A stretch of DNA of 64,000 nucleotides from Anas platyrhynchos (taxonomy: Eukaryota; Chordata; Aves; Anseriformes; Anatidae): contig NC_092606.1 of assembly GCF_047663525.1 (NCBI RefSeq), positions 2,168,501-2,232,500 of the forward strand, written 5' to 3'. The notes below the pieces were generated by a model, which saw only the letters and a program-made list of their open reading frames with translations, was not told the origin of the DNA and did not search any database. Below, in pieces: positions 13,060 to 26,700 of the stretch; the first letter of the stretch is position 1, and every line of letters starts with the position of its first letter. The position numbers were made by a program, and so were the translations under genes.

Positions 13060-13232
13060 ACTTCATATCAACACTCAGCACTTACATAGCGCTTCTCATA
13101 TTCAAAGTGCTTTACAAAACAGTTTGTGAGTCCTCACAACACCCCTGTGAGGTAGGTAAGTATTATTATCCCATTTTGCAGATGGGTAAACTGAGGCAGA
13201 GAGGTAACACGACTCGCCCAAGGTTACATAGG
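13060..13232 (-). repeat. MIR-family CORE-SINE (ancient amniote SINE)
   Basis: Read on the plus strand this is the reverse of the MIR consensus as I remember it. The order is a GTGCTTTACAAA tail segment, then TCCTCACAACACCCCTGTGA, GAGGTAGGTA, ATTATTATCCCATTTTGCAG, GGGTAAACTGAGGCAGAGAG and finally CGCCCAAGGTTACATAGGGA. The collinear match across tail and core makes the family call firm. The tRNA-derived head, expected near 13235-13275, is weak or lost. MIR-type copies survive in birds only as scarce relics. Confidence 0.85.
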
Positions 13233-13269
13233 GAGTTGAAATTCATGATGTAGTGGCCCTATTCTGGTC

Positions 13270-13345
13270 TCCCTTATGGTGGTATAACACAGATGAACTC
13301 CCACAGAGCTGCACTGGCATAAGTAAAACAGTCCAAACCAAGTTT
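13270..13345. repeat. decayed ancient interspersed repeat, palindromic type
   Basis: The words here (GAACTCCCACAGAGCTGCAC, then GGCATAAGTAAAACAG) resemble a widespread turtle/archosaur repeat with paired halves built on 'ACTCCATTGA...CAATGGAGT' and 'ACACCAGTGTAA'. The identification comes from memory of that pattern and the sequence is strongly diverged. Confidence 0.35.
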
Positions 13346-13594
13346 CTCTGGTTCTCAGTCCTCCGCTCACATCAACTGACCAGACCTGCTCCACCTAAAA
13401 TGACAGGTTCGCCTTCCAAAACACTGCAGGAAATTTAGAGCTCAGCAGGCACAAGTCTGCAATCTTAAGGCAACATGTACATCAGCAGCTCCATAGCTCT
13501 ATATCGAGGTGGACTACATGCAGTTGTGTTTCTGCCACACTGTAAGAGTAAATAAAACAGCTGAAGTGGTCTCCAGCTCTGCACGTATCAGCTA

Positions 13595-13695
13595 TGGGGC
13601 TGATTCCCTCCTCCCTCAAGTCGGAGTAAACCCAGAGCAAAACAATGGGGCTGCACCAGCATAGAACTAGTACAAGATCTGAACCAGACCTTTTA
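13595..13695. repeat. decayed ancient interspersed repeat, palindromic type (second copy)
   Basis: The run GGGCTGATTCCCTCCTCCCT, GGAGTAAACCCAGAG, CAATGGGGCTGCACCAGC, GATCTGAACCAGACC matches, in order, the same remembered turtle/archosaur element (CTGATCCTGC..., GGAGTAACTCCA, CAATGGGGTTACACCAG, GATCAGAATCTGGCC). The order match is better than in the neighbouring copy at 13270-13345. Confidence 0.45.
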
Positions 13696-13993
13696 CCTTC
13701 TGCTTTGTAGGCAAATGCCCCTACTACTATGTTTTCATTTTGGACAGCTTCAGCACGGTTCATTTCACTCCCTCTCTCCAAGTTTGTATCTCTGCATATG
13801 AACAAAATTCCAACATTTCCAACTCAACAGTGATCAGCATCAGTGTTTAAACAGCACCATACATCTTTCTAAGACCGATCAACATTTCCAAAAAAGTGTC
13901 AATGCATGCTATTATCAAACATACAAAAAAACATCAAGAGTGCTGGGAGATGATACCAAGGATAAAGGTGATCACAAGACAGCACATTTAATT

Positions 13994-13999
13994 TTTATT
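13994..13999 (-). other. DHRS11: candidate DHRS11 poly(A) signal
   Basis: This is AATAAA on the minus strand, about 760 bases beyond the DHRS11 stop codon. An ATTAAA variant adjoins it at 13987-13992. No closer canonical signal was seen, so the 3' UTR would be roughly 0.75 kb. Confidence 0.45.
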
Positions 14000-14755
14000 A
14001 AAAATACCAAACAACTCACTCTTACTGTATCTATGCCACTTAGATGATCGTTCTAACCTGCAAAAATACAGGTACTTTTCCCCAAACTATTTACCTACCT
14101 ACCTATAAAGAAAGAATGAAAGAAATATCAAGCACACACATTTATACCTCCTCAAACTTAGCAGGCACAATTCATATGAATGGAAAAGGAGGGTCTGGGG
14201 AGGTAGGGTGAGGTCGTATATCGGCTTTAGGGCACTGGGATATGAGAGAAGAAAATATCACATGCATCATTACCAAATAAGCATCAAACTGATAATAAAA
14301 CCCCAAATTAAATGAATTCATATATGACATCCACTGAAAATCTCAAACCCTAACCACATGGAAGCTGGCAAACACCTCTTGCCGCTTCCCCTAAGTCCAG
14401 ACACATCATCATCAAATAAGATCAAACAAACCTTGAAAATAAAGGAAAAAGAAGAAGAAACCAGTCTGGAGACAATCTTCCACAAACCACTTCCCTGCAT
14501 TATTTTCAAATACATTTTACTCTCAAGCAGCTTCAGAAAGGAGTGGGGGTGAAAGAGACCCACTACTATATATATATATATTTAAAACTGGCTCAGCACC
14601 AGCACCAGCTCAGAGAGAGGGAGAGAAAAATAATTCTTCAAACACAATCCTTGGTACTTGAATAAAACGTTGCTAGCCAGCTGACGAAACCCTACATTGC
14701 CAGAGGGTTCCAAGTGGAGTGGATACACGGTGCTGCTCACAGTCTTCCTCATTTG

Positions 14756-17700
14756 CTATGATATCTGCTCCGTGGGCCTCATCTGTATATCTCCAATCTG
14801 GAAGAGACCAAGGCACGGTTTTACTGCAGCACTGAAGTCCAATTTAAACCTTGCACTGCTATTACAGTGGTAAAATGCACAAAGAGGAAGTTCGTGTGAA
14901 TAGAAATAAGCCTGTCTGAGATATTAGAAATATAGAAAAGTGAATGTGACTTGTGCTTTTTTTCAGAAGGTATAAGCACACAAATAAGCACAGAAGAGAG
15001 TATAAGATGACATTGAATCATAAGAGTTTGTAATCAAGCCTTAAGTTTGGTCCTGCTTACGGAGGATCAAGCAGAAGCACTGCTTGTAGGCACCTCTCCA
15101 CATCAGCAGGAGGTTTTATCCTCTTCAGCAGGAGATTTTATCCTCTTAAGGCAAAAAAGCCAGCTTGCATTAGAGCCAGGACACACAAGGTGCTGGGCCA
15201 CCAGGCTGATCCCATGTCAAGATGATTGCACCTTGCTCTGAAGGAGCAGAGTTCACATCAGGGGTTTGCTAAGCCTCTTGTGACCAAAGTTTGCTTTTGC
15301 GACAGCAACTTATGTGTGGACTCAGCCAACATCCTAAACTTTGACACCATTCCTCCCTCCTCCCTCCTCCAGCTCAAAGCTGCTCATTATCTTGTTTCAC
15401 TGGGGGGAAGTCCCTCTGGCAGTGTGAGCACCTTGCACCACCCTTGAGGAGCACTTGGCAGGATCCAGCCCAACACATTATTTGGCAGCTGGCAGAATTT
15501 GACCCAGCTGCAATACTACCAGCAAATCCCAGATGGCACTGTGTGGAAGGGCAAGACATGCCCATAGCCCTCCCATTCCTCCTGCTGCAGTCCTGCTCTG
15601 CAGTCAGAGCAGCTTTTGATGGATGCAGAGAGGTGTGAGTAGCCTGAGCAGCACAATCCCAAAGCTGCCATAAGGGAACTGTAAACAAACGTGATCACTG
15701 CTAATCCCCAGCTCCACTAAGCACACAGCTGATACCGCAGCTGCAACACTGATTAGCAAATGTCAGGGCAGCAGTTACCCTTTCCTCCTTCAGCTACCCA
15801 CAGCAGTCCTCCAACACAACCACAGACTTACCTGTACATGAGGTGGGGCACTGAGGACATATATGACAGCATTAGCCATATCTTCAGCTTTGAGACACTG
15901 GGAAGACATGAAAGAAATTCTTAGACAAAGGGCACCTTAGGAGAAGTTAATCAAAAGATCACTCCTTTCCTAACCATCAATAACAAGTTTCAAAAGTGTC
16001 ACTAGGGCATTTCAAAAACATGCAAGCGAGCAGGAAAAAAGTAATCCATTAAAAATTTAGCAAAGTGTCTGATGCTGATACCTCTCCATTTGCTGTGAAT
16101 AATCTTTCCACAAAATGCTTTGAGGTGTCTGTTAGAACTACGATCCTGAAGTGCTGGGCAGAAAAACAGAGATGGAGACAATACCTCTCTCCAGAACTGA
16201 GAGGACGTTTTTCAGGTGTCTTTGCAGAATTAGGCTAAGGCAAAGTGCAAATGAGCAGCTCCTTGGCAGAAAAGAGGGGGCACCATGAAGATGAGTACAA
16301 GAGCTGCTCTGGCTCACCGCCTGGCTAAGCATCTTGCAAAGCTATTGGCACAGTAACTCTGCCAGGTCAAGCATCAGAGAATTACCAGAGAAGCACCAGA
16401 AATCCCGTGCTAGCCACTTGCAAGACAGCACACACGTTTCTTCTTGCCCATCCTTGTGTAGGCACATTTGCTTACTACAACTTCCCTTCAGTAAAGAAGT
16501 CCACAAACAATACAGGGAGTGAGAAACTGAACCTGATGAAAATTTGTGTAGTGTGCAATTATCAGTGCCATATCTGAGGTCTGACACTTGACTTTGAGGA
16601 TGCCAACTATGCCGGAAAGCACTACACATTCTGCATAACTAACTCCTTGTGTGATTAGCCAGGAGAGAAATTGTTAAGCTATGATCAGAACCACTTCCCT
16701 CTGTTTCCATTTCTCCATGTCCTACCCGAATGCTCTCATAGGTTGCAGCAGCTCTCTCGGGGTCGTTATCATGAAGTTTAAAAGCAAATCCTGTTTCTAC
16801 CAGTCCTGGAGATATACACTGGAAAAGAGCAGAGCACATCCTAATAGGATTTGTAATTCCCCTTCAGTGAAAGAATAAAAAAAAACAAAGGAGAGAAAAG
16901 ATTTTAGCACTGAAAAAGCCAAAACACCCAAGCCTCTTCTATTGTGCTCCTTACCCACCCTTTTTCTAGGGGAATAGTTTAAGAGAGCAGACGTTGCCTT
17001 AATGATTGCTGTGGCAGGTTCCTCTGGGAAACTGCTGATGGATGCTTTCCTCCTCAAAACCCAAAGGGACGCAGAGGCAAAGAAAACAATGGAAAAGCTT
17101 GCAATATAAATTAACTTCTGGACACATCACTTCTGAGATGCAAGCTCTGAATGACAGCAAACAGCTTCAGCTGACTGCCCCCCTCTGCCGTCACGAGTCC
17201 CACACACTGCCCTGACAAGCAACTGCCCACTTCATGCACCCCCATAGTTTATTCTCTGACACAGCCCATCGCTGCTGCACCTTCTGCCCCATTGCCTTTC
17301 TCTGCCCAGGGAAACTGAGGCATGGAGCCTGTTTGGTGATCAGGGACAGGTGGCCACGGGGCTGGGACATTGACAGTGTGCCGAGTGCTATTTCTGCATT
17401 TCCTCGCCTGTTTCCCAAAGCAAAAATCTCTGCCCCACAAAACTTACCAGCTCCCTACCACCCGCAAAACAAGCAAAGAGGAAGGAAACCCCACAGTACT
17501 CACTGTAGCTCGTATATGAGTCTTTGCTTCTCTGAGTTCTTGCCTCAGCCCCTCTGTGAGTGCTGTTACCGCGTACTTGGTGGCGCTGTAAAAATGCACC
17601 ACCGACTGTGGCACCACGCTGTGACCGTTCATGCTGAGGAGAGAGCAGAAAGGAAAGTGCTGAGAACCAACAGGATGGTCGAACCACCAAAATGAACACA

Positions 17701-20700
17701 GGAGGAGATGTTAATGTGGTGGCTATGTGAGGAGTTCCCCTCTCCCACACCCCTCTGAGGAGATGCACACCACCAGGTGCTCCTCGTGACACAGCTGCTG
17801 AAGGAGTTTCAATCTGCAACCTTACAGCAAATGATTGCCATTAACCTGCTTTGGTCTTTGTTGTATTTAGACCAGCAGAGGTTAAAAATGGGTGTTGGAA
17901 AACCAACCATCATATGGTTTAATGGTGGACTTGGCAGTGGTAGGTTAAAGGCTGGACCAGATGATCTTAGAGGTCTTTTCCCATCTAAATGAGTCTATGA
18001 TTCTGGGATCACAATCCTTGGAAACTCTCCACTTTAAGGCATCCATCAGCCAACCATGAAAGGTGAAAGTCCCTCCGCTGAAATCCCCCCTGGCTGATCC
18101 CGCATTCCCCCCTCGCGTACCTGTTAATGTTAATAATATGCCCATCATCGATGTTCCTCTCCTTCATGGACTGATAGGCCTCTCGGGTGCAGATGCTCAC
18201 AGCCATCACGTTGACCTGAGGGAAGAGAGAAGGGAAGGGGACTCAGGCCAGCAGCCCGGCCTGGCACCCCCGGAGCCTCCCTGCACACACAGGGCCGTAG
18301 ATGAAGTTTTGTGAGACAGGCCTTGGCCTCTGACAAAAATTAATGGACTTAATTGTTTTGTGGGCAAGCGTGAGGGCTGAGTCCAAGGGAAGAGACACCA
18401 AAACTCACTTCCCCCCAGTCAGCACTCTGTCCAGCGGATAAAACTGTCTTGCACAGCACTGAGCACACAGGGGTTTGGAGAGCCCACGGGACACTAGCAG
18501 CAGGTAATTAGGTCAGCTAGTTAACGAGGAAATCCCCAGATACTGCCTGTCAGAAAGCCAGGCACTCACAGGCACTGCAGACCACACAGCCAGCAAAAAG
18601 CCTCCCACAATGAATCCAAATGAATCCAAAGATCACAGCGTGCCGTGGCAGGGCTGCAGGGGGCAAAGAGCCCTAGAGAGATGAGAGCCACCAACCTGTC
18701 GTGCTGCTCGCTGACATCTTCCTCAGCCCTAACTGGATAAGCCAAGGAAGGAAGGACAAGGTAATTAATCGAGTCCTTTGTCACGTAATCCAGCGCTTTC
18801 CAAGCACTTGCTCTTTGGACCAGCACTGCCCAGCACGCTGTGGTGCAGTTAAACTCGGTCGTATCGCCTCTGCAAGCTGCCACCTTTAATGCATTGATGC
18901 CTTGAGCATTTGCTGCCATAAAATGCAGATTCAAAGTTTCCAGGAAGACAGAGATGTGGAAATTCCCCCAGTAGGAGTACAACAGCACAAAGGACCCACA
19001 GGTGTGTGCGAGACCAACGAGCATGTCATCTTGAGCACTTAGCACTGCTGCTGAATTTACAGTGCTTTAGATTTGGAAGAGCAGCTGGAAGGTGGAAAGT
19101 ATTTGCTGAAGCCCTCTAGAAAGGATGCAACCATTTCAACACCAGACACACTGGCAGGTCCCACCTAAAGGCATGTCACTTTTTAACCAGGTGAGCAGGC
19201 CAGACGGGTTTAAAAACACCACTGTGAGCTAAATATCCAGGAAGAACTACGTTTCTGATGAATCAGAAGTCAGGTGCAACTATAAATGGGAGAAGGAGCA
19301 GGAGCAAGGTCATGCGGACAGCAAACAACTGGCTATCATCTGTGTAAAACTCAGAAACAACGGGGTAGGCTAGCTAAAACTTGGCAGCACAAACAGACAT
19401 GCAGCCACAGGAGGAACATCAGTTTGGAGACTAGAAAGCAAAAGGCAGAAAGGGTTTTAGAGACATCATTACTGAGCAGCACACTCCAAGGATGAGTGGG
19501 GTCAGCTGAAGGATCTCCCAGTCACTGCTTTTGTCTTGGTCATTATTTCCTATTAATAGGGGCCATGCTTATGGGTTTTGGCATAGAAAATAGCATTCTT
19601 ATCTGATGTTATCACAAAGTACCCAGGCAACACAATAAGTAAAGTCATCACCCTATTCCAAGTGCACTTTGGTTGAGCACACAGTCACTGCTGGATATCT
19701 CAGCCATCGTACCTGGAACTAGAGAGATAAATTCCCTGGCACCAGGTTGAAGATTTACCTTGACTGTGCAAGGAAGAAACTTAGCAGACATGTCAGCAGA
19801 ACTGCACAACCACCTCAGCACTGGAGCGAAGCCCAGCCCAGGTAGAGCACTTGAAATCTTTGGGATTTCACAGTAAAAGTCAAGGAAAGCGGGAGTGACC
19901 TGCTCCAGTCTCATACACCAACCAAGTGAGGAGCCCGTCCTTTCACATATGGATCTTGGCAACTTTAAGTATTTAAAAAAATTAAAAAAAAATAAATAAA
20001 AAAAACACCTTCATGACAAGGAATATCTTGCTTTCTTCCCTGCCTCCCACCAGGCACGGTGGTTTTGGTGCAGAGCTGCTGCCCAGCTCCACAGGCCACT
20101 AGAGGGTAACATCAGCCTAAAGCCAGGACTGAGCCAGCTCCAACGCTGTGACTCACGCTGAGCAATACTTCCCTGCGTGGGTAGCGTTACAACATTTTGA
20201 CAACTACAGGCAAAGCAAGATGCTAATCAACAGCCACATGGGAAAGTCCAGAGCCTGTGTGCGATAAGACACCCTGGTAAAGCAAAAGAACTGGCTGGAA
20301 GGCAGCTGAACTGGGATTCCTCACTGTCTTTTCCCAGTAGCACCCACAGGGTTTTGGGATCCCTATTCCGTTACAAAACACAGAGCAGGCACTCAGGAAC
20401 CTAAAAACATGCCTGGAAAGACAGCAGGACTTAGGGCTACATCACTTCTAGAAACAATATAAAGGCCACTGCTACAAATATCCACGCAAGACATTTTTCA
20501 GCACTTGTTCCTATTTTAAGAACAAGAGGTTCAAAGGTCTCTTAGCAAAGATGGCCAGTACATCTGTGCTCCACGTTTGCACAGCATGCTGCACAAAGCA
20601 GCAGGTCTGCGACTGTGGCATGTGTGCGCTAATGCAACAGAAACAATGAAGGCACATTTTCTAGTAATTAATGAGTTCCAATTGCCAGGTTGGAAGAACA

Positions 20701-23700
20701 TAAAGGATCCTGTTCCTGGAAGTGCTGAGCAGTTCATTTCCCAGAATCAGGCTTTTTTAAGGCATCAAAATGAGTATTCCTGCTCCTAATCACCAAATAA
20801 AAATGCCGTTTACTGAAAACATGTCCATACACAGATGGTATATAAAAGCCAGAAGAAGAGAGCCTCGCTGGTCAAAGAATAACGCCAAGAAGAATCAAAC
20901 CCAGTTAGTGTTTACAGGAGCAAAGGGATGTGTGCTGCGGTCCTTTGTGCCTGGAACAGTGCAAGTGGAAAGTTCAGCTTGAATTCCTGGCTGTAAAGGT
21001 CAGTAGGTAAAACATGAAGGAGCTGCTCAGATCCCAGAGCCCACAGTCAGTGTGTACACAGCACCCGGCCCCGGCTACTCCCGCGGGGATCGGGGACGGC
21101 CAGAGGACTTTGCTCCAGCCTCACGTAGAGCAAATCTTGTGAACAAATGTAAAGAAAAGAGGGGGAAGCTGTAAACCAAAAGAAGGGCTTACAGCCTGCC
21201 CGAGATAAAAGGCTTCCTCACTTGTGCACACCGAATTTGCCAGCTGACAGCACTGGGCTCAGCACCGCTGGAAAGCAGCGGAGATGCAATTCCTAACCAG
21301 AGACCTCTGCAGCCCTGGGAGAATAAGCTCCTGTAGATTTCTCCCTTAAGAGCAAATACCAGACAATAAGGAACTAGAACGTTAGAAAAGAGGAGGAATA
21401 AGTAAATGAAAACATGACTTGACCTGTTAGAGGTATAGCAAGAAAATTTATGGAATGGACATACTGAGAGGGGAGCCTGGAAAAAGACGGGCAGCCTCAA
21501 AGCTCATAAAAAATGCATGGAAACAAAAATCGATTTACCTAAAAGAAAAAAATGCCTTTAATTTAAAGCCCTAATGCCTCTCCAATCAATACATCGATGG
21601 CTGTTTAGAAACTTTTCCTGTCTTGCAGCCCAGCAGAACACTGAAAACTCTCCAGCCGCACCCCAAACCAAGCTGCTCGCCAGCACCTTTCTCCAGGCTG
21701 CCTGTGGAAGAAGCCTCCCTGCTCCCGCTCAGCTCTGCAAAGCCCAGTGGCCCGTGAAAGGCGCTGGCAACCTTCCCCTGTCCTGACCCCGAGAGCTTCA
21801 GAGCATGTAGAAGAAATGGACGTGGCGAGTGCTTCCCTGGGGCTGGCATGCGCGGCGGGGAGCGCTGTCGGTGCGGATCCCTCCCCCAGACCCTGCTGCC
21901 CCTCAACCCCGACATGCTTGGGAGCGAGACTGCCAAGCAGGGAGGCTGCAGCCACAGAACTGGATGCTCACTGTGAAAGGAAAAACCCACAGCTATTTCC
22001 AGTGTTTGCAAGCAGGCTGAAAAACAAAGCCCAGGCTTGGCGGGGCTGCTTAGGCTGAGGTGGGTCATCATGCGTTCAGATCTGGAGTGTCCCAGGGCTT
22101 CACTTTTGCATTAAGAAAAAAAAAAAAAAAAAAGAAAAAAAAAAGAAAAAGCTTTATTCGGGCAATTAAACACAAACCAAGTGCAAACCCACCAGCTGCT
22201 GGGAAGCTGATGAGGAAAAAAAAAACATCTGCCTGTATATGAAGGTGGCTTAGGTGTCTCAGTCTATTCTGCCACAACAGCAAGAGCATTTTTACCAAGC
22301 AAATGAGAACAGACACACAGCAGCGCAGATCACCTCTGGGAATAAAACATGCCCCCAGCCTGGTTTCCTAACCCTGCCCTTGTGGATCAACGGCCCTGCC
22401 ACTCCTCCCACCCCATCCGTCATCCCAAAGCAGCTCCAAACTGTGTGTACAGCAGCGCCTGCAAGGAGGATGACCCCACAGGCTCCCAAACCCCACTTCT
22501 GGCCACTGCAAACACCAACACAGATGGTCTCATGCAGGACAATCCCCGTTCCAAAATCTTGCTCCCCAAAATCAGAGGAAGATGAGACCAAGGGAGCACT
22601 GAGACCTGAGCAGCCAGGGAACAGAGCACAAAGAGGAGAAGGCAGTGGGTAAAAGCCACATCCCCCGAGAGCCTGCTGCCTCAAAGAGGACAAAAGGTCA
22701 GAAGAACAAAGAAAAAGGAGCACGAGGGACAGGCAGCAGCACACAGAGACGTCCACACAAGCTACGATGACGGAGACCGGGACAAGGAGCTTACAAGGTG
22801 CAGGCGACCCACGGGCCCAGGCTTGCAGCGAGACAATGCCCTGCTTTGCACCAGCCCAGGCTCAGCTACACTTCACTTAATTTTCTTTAACGACTCCATG
22901 GCAACTGGGAGAGGGAGATGCAGCAGTGCCGTGACCCGGGCTGGGCAACCCACAAAAGCCCGGCCGGGCAGACAAAGCCGAGCAGAGCTTGCTTTGGCTG
23001 CACTCACAGCAGCGAGCAGAGCAGCCAAAACCCTAACGAGAACTTAATTAGCCAGGATACGGCAGCTCTCACCCTGGCAGCAGGAGTCTGAGGCCTTGAC
23101 GTGCCTGCCTGGCTCGGTTTGCTCAGCCCCTGGAGCCGCTGGGCACCACAGGGCCTACAGACACGGGCCGACTGCTGCCAGGCACAGCGGGCCCCAGGCC
23201 TGTAGCAGCTCTTCAAACATATTTTTCTTCACTAGGACAAGCTCACACAGCTGCAGGAGGTGCCTCAAAGACGCCATGGTTTACTGAAAGGTTCAAATCC
23301 TGCCCCTGTGAGGGTGCCTTACACAAAAATATAGAGCATAGGAGGGGAAAAAATCACCTTTGTGAAATGCTGCTGCTTCAGCAGCTCTCCTGCCAGAGCT
23401 AAAGCAAGGCCAGCACAAGAGGACCGTGGCAAGGGCAGGCAAACTTCCAAGGTCCCACAGCCACGGGTGCCAGTGCTGTGTGCCAGAAGTTGCCAAGTCC
23501 CAAAACGATGCCCTCAGGACAGCAGCACCCCGGGGGCAGTGCTGCTTGTGACCGGCCTGAGCCATCTGCACAACCTCCCTGTTGGGCAGACGAAATTGGC
23601 TCCTTCATATCGAGCTCTAACCAGATTATGGGCAGAAAATGAAGCTTCAAAGACAAAAGCATTACAGCTTTTTAAGCCAAAAAGAACCTGCCCATTCTAA

Positions 23701-26700
23701 AACCCACTGCTAAAACTAACAGGATTAGCTACAAAAGCCAGTGTTTGGTATTCAATTATTTCCTGTTTTAAGGAGAAAAAAGAAGCGAGGCCCATCAGCT
23801 TTCAGAAAGACGTAGAACTAAAGAAAAAATGCTACTGAAGGTATTGAAAGTTCTCATGCTCCAGGGTGAAGGCAGGAGGCTCAGCAGTGCACGATGCCTT
23901 TCCACTTCCTAACCAGCCGACCCAAAGCCAGGTCGGAGCCAGATGGGAAGTGAGTCCTTAGCTCCACACACAAAATAAATAGATGGGTACACTGGTGCTG
24001 GCGGCCAGAATAAATAAAAATCTATGTAATGCAGCTGAGTGTAGTTTAGACAAACGGGAAGCTGGTGGGAAAGCTCTCCCTCATCTCATCATTTCCACAG
24101 TTTGGATTGATTTGAATAAATAAATAAATAAATGAAAATAAAAATGTGGCTAGTTTTCTCTGGTCCCTTTGTCATCTTTCTTACAGGTGGCTGTAACTCG
24201 AGGACCCAGCCCCCAGAAGGCAGAGGCTGCTGAGCCCAGCAGCACTACTCACGTCTATCATCGTCCGCCAGCCCTCCGTCCTCCCCGAGAGCAGGGGCTC
24301 CGGCCGAGCCAGCCCCGCGTTGTTGATGCACACATCAACTCCCTGATGAAGGGTCTTGATGGCAGAGAACATGGACAGGATCTCCTCTTCGTTGGAGAGA
24401 TCGCACTTGTAGGGGATGAGGGTCCCAGGGTAGCCGGCGCTCTGGCATTCAGCTGCTAATTTCTGAGGGAGAGAGAAAGGAAGACAAAAACCATCAGCCT
24501 CCTCTCCTCGGGGACAGCCCCAGGAGACCAGCGCTGCTTTTTCAGACAGTGCGAGGGGAGCAACGGGAACACATTTATCCCTGCCACCTCTGCAGGCTGC
24601 CAGACACAAAACAAGCACCAAAGCCCAACACGAGCCCTCCCTCGGCCTTTGCTGGGCACAGCTCCTCCGCTGCACCACGCCACAGGAGGTGCGGGGTGGC
24701 TGAGAGCCCAACACCGGTGGCTGCTTGTGCATGGCATTTCGGGTGACACCACGCTGAGACAGATGCCTTTGGACAGCCTGGCATCCGGGCAGAGCTTCCG
24801 CCACATCGCCGGGGAATTCAGGCTGGCACTGGGACTTTGAACTGTCTAGCCCTGACTGTGCAAACACGTGCTTAAGTAGCACCCGTGCCTCAGCAACAGA
24901 GCCCCATCTGCTATAAGTGGTTGCTTGTATAACATAATTTTGCATCGACTTCAGTTTTTTAACCTTTTTCTTTTAAAGAAGGAACAGACTCGTGCGTGTC
25001 TATCACCCTGAGCCACACAGGTCGAGCTGGCACAACACAAATATTGCTGTGGCACCGGGCGGGGAGCAGCCACCGTGCTGCAAGTCTGCCATGGGGATAA
25101 AGGACGTGGCAACCGCAGGCCTTACAATTCCTCATTAGCCATTATCAACAATTATTCCGAGCCTCCAGATCTTTTATCAGACTAGACGATATGAAGCAAA
25201 GGAAAGGCCAAGAGCTGCTGCTGGCCGTGTGTGTTAATGATGCTGCAGCCACCGCACCGAAGTCTCTGGAGGATGCCCTTTACCCCCCTGATGCTAATAA
25301 GAAGCAGCATCTCATCTCTGATGTGTCATATTAGAGACGGTGACAGCTTCCAGCGCGAGGCGGCAGCCACGTGATGTCTGGTTTCTGTGGAGAGAGGGAC
25401 TCTGGCTACAGACGTCCACCAAATCACTCGAACCGCATCGCCTGCAGCAGCCTCACCAATGTGACATTTCGGCGGGTGCAATAAAGCTCTCGTCCTGTCA
25501 GAGGCAGCTCCTCGGCTCCTCCCCGCATACCAAGGTGATTGCAACCCACAGCAAAAAGCAGGAGCGAGGCCCAGCGGAGGAGCGAAAGGAAGCAAAAGGC
25601 AGCGGGGCAGCGATTGCACACCCACGGCATCCCAAGCGCCCGGCCTAGGCCATGCTCCAGCACATCCACACCGCAGCAAAGCCCAACTCAGCCACAACAG
25701 AACCAGGGCACCCGCTGCAGCACCCCTGAGCACCCAAAAATGACACCGTGAGGCCCGTGCTTGCCTCGTTTGCTTGCTGCGAGGCACGGCGTCAGCTCCC
25801 CGGCCGGCCCAGCCCCTCCTGGCGCCGCAGGGAGAGGCGCGGAGCGATGCCCACGTTTTGTTGGAGGAGGCACACGACAAAACCTGCCCCTCATCTGCAC
25901 CAACACACACAGGAGCCCACGCACAGCTCGCCCACGAAGGCAGGAGGGACAGAGGAGAGCAGCGAAGGCGTCTGCCTCCTGGGGAGAGCTGAGCCCCGTC
26001 CCTTTCAGCAGCTGCCGCAGGGGCAGAAGCCCCAGCTGGCAACTTGGTCAGATGCCACCAAGTCCAAAAAGGCAGGAAAAAACACACGAAGATGTGAACT
26101 GACCCCCAAGTCTAAATCATGAGATGTGCTCCTGGTCCCGGCCCTTACAGGGGATTTGTTTGGTGACCAACTGCCTCCTCCCCAAGCCGTACACTGAGCA
26201 GGGCTGAGCACCCTCCCAGGGACAGGGAGGCACAACCAGGACCTCCACATCCCCCTCAGCACGTTGACTTTCATTGCTCTGAGGCAAGTAGCTCTGTTCA
26301 GTACGGGATTTTCACCCTAAGACCGCATCAGAGGCCGTGCACATCCCTGAACAAGTTTAGCTCCTCGGGTTTGCCTCCCGGGGCTCTCAGCAGCAGACCA
26401 CAGGTCTCCACGGGTCTCAGACCAAAACCCCAACCTAAAAGTCTGGCCCAGCAGCTGCTCTCCTTTCTGGGCACCGCAGGCATTGCAGCACCATGTGAGG
26501 AGCCCCGAGATCAATACATCCCCACAGCACTGTGCTCCCCCGAGGGCTCCGCTGGGGCTGAGAGGCAATATTTCTGCCCAACAGAGAACAAAGGCACCCC
26601 TGGGACCGAATCGCACCTCTCTGCACCCTCCCGGGGGCGGTTTCACTGTGCTGTACGTGCTGCAATCCTGTTGACTACATGCTGATAATGTCCGAGAGCT

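Larger units (their letters stand above)
10930..13990. other. intergenic DNA between the MRM1 promoter and the DHRS11 3' end
   Basis: No coding exon is recognised. The right half (about 13030-13700) is a cluster of very old, diverged interspersed repeats that are listed separately. The rest shows only short random open frames and some AT-rich patches. Confidence 0.5.

Noticed and set aside
22060-22160. A-rich tract as a processed pseudogene tail
   Set aside because: No gene-like sequence or poly(A) signal lies upstream and no target-site duplication was found.
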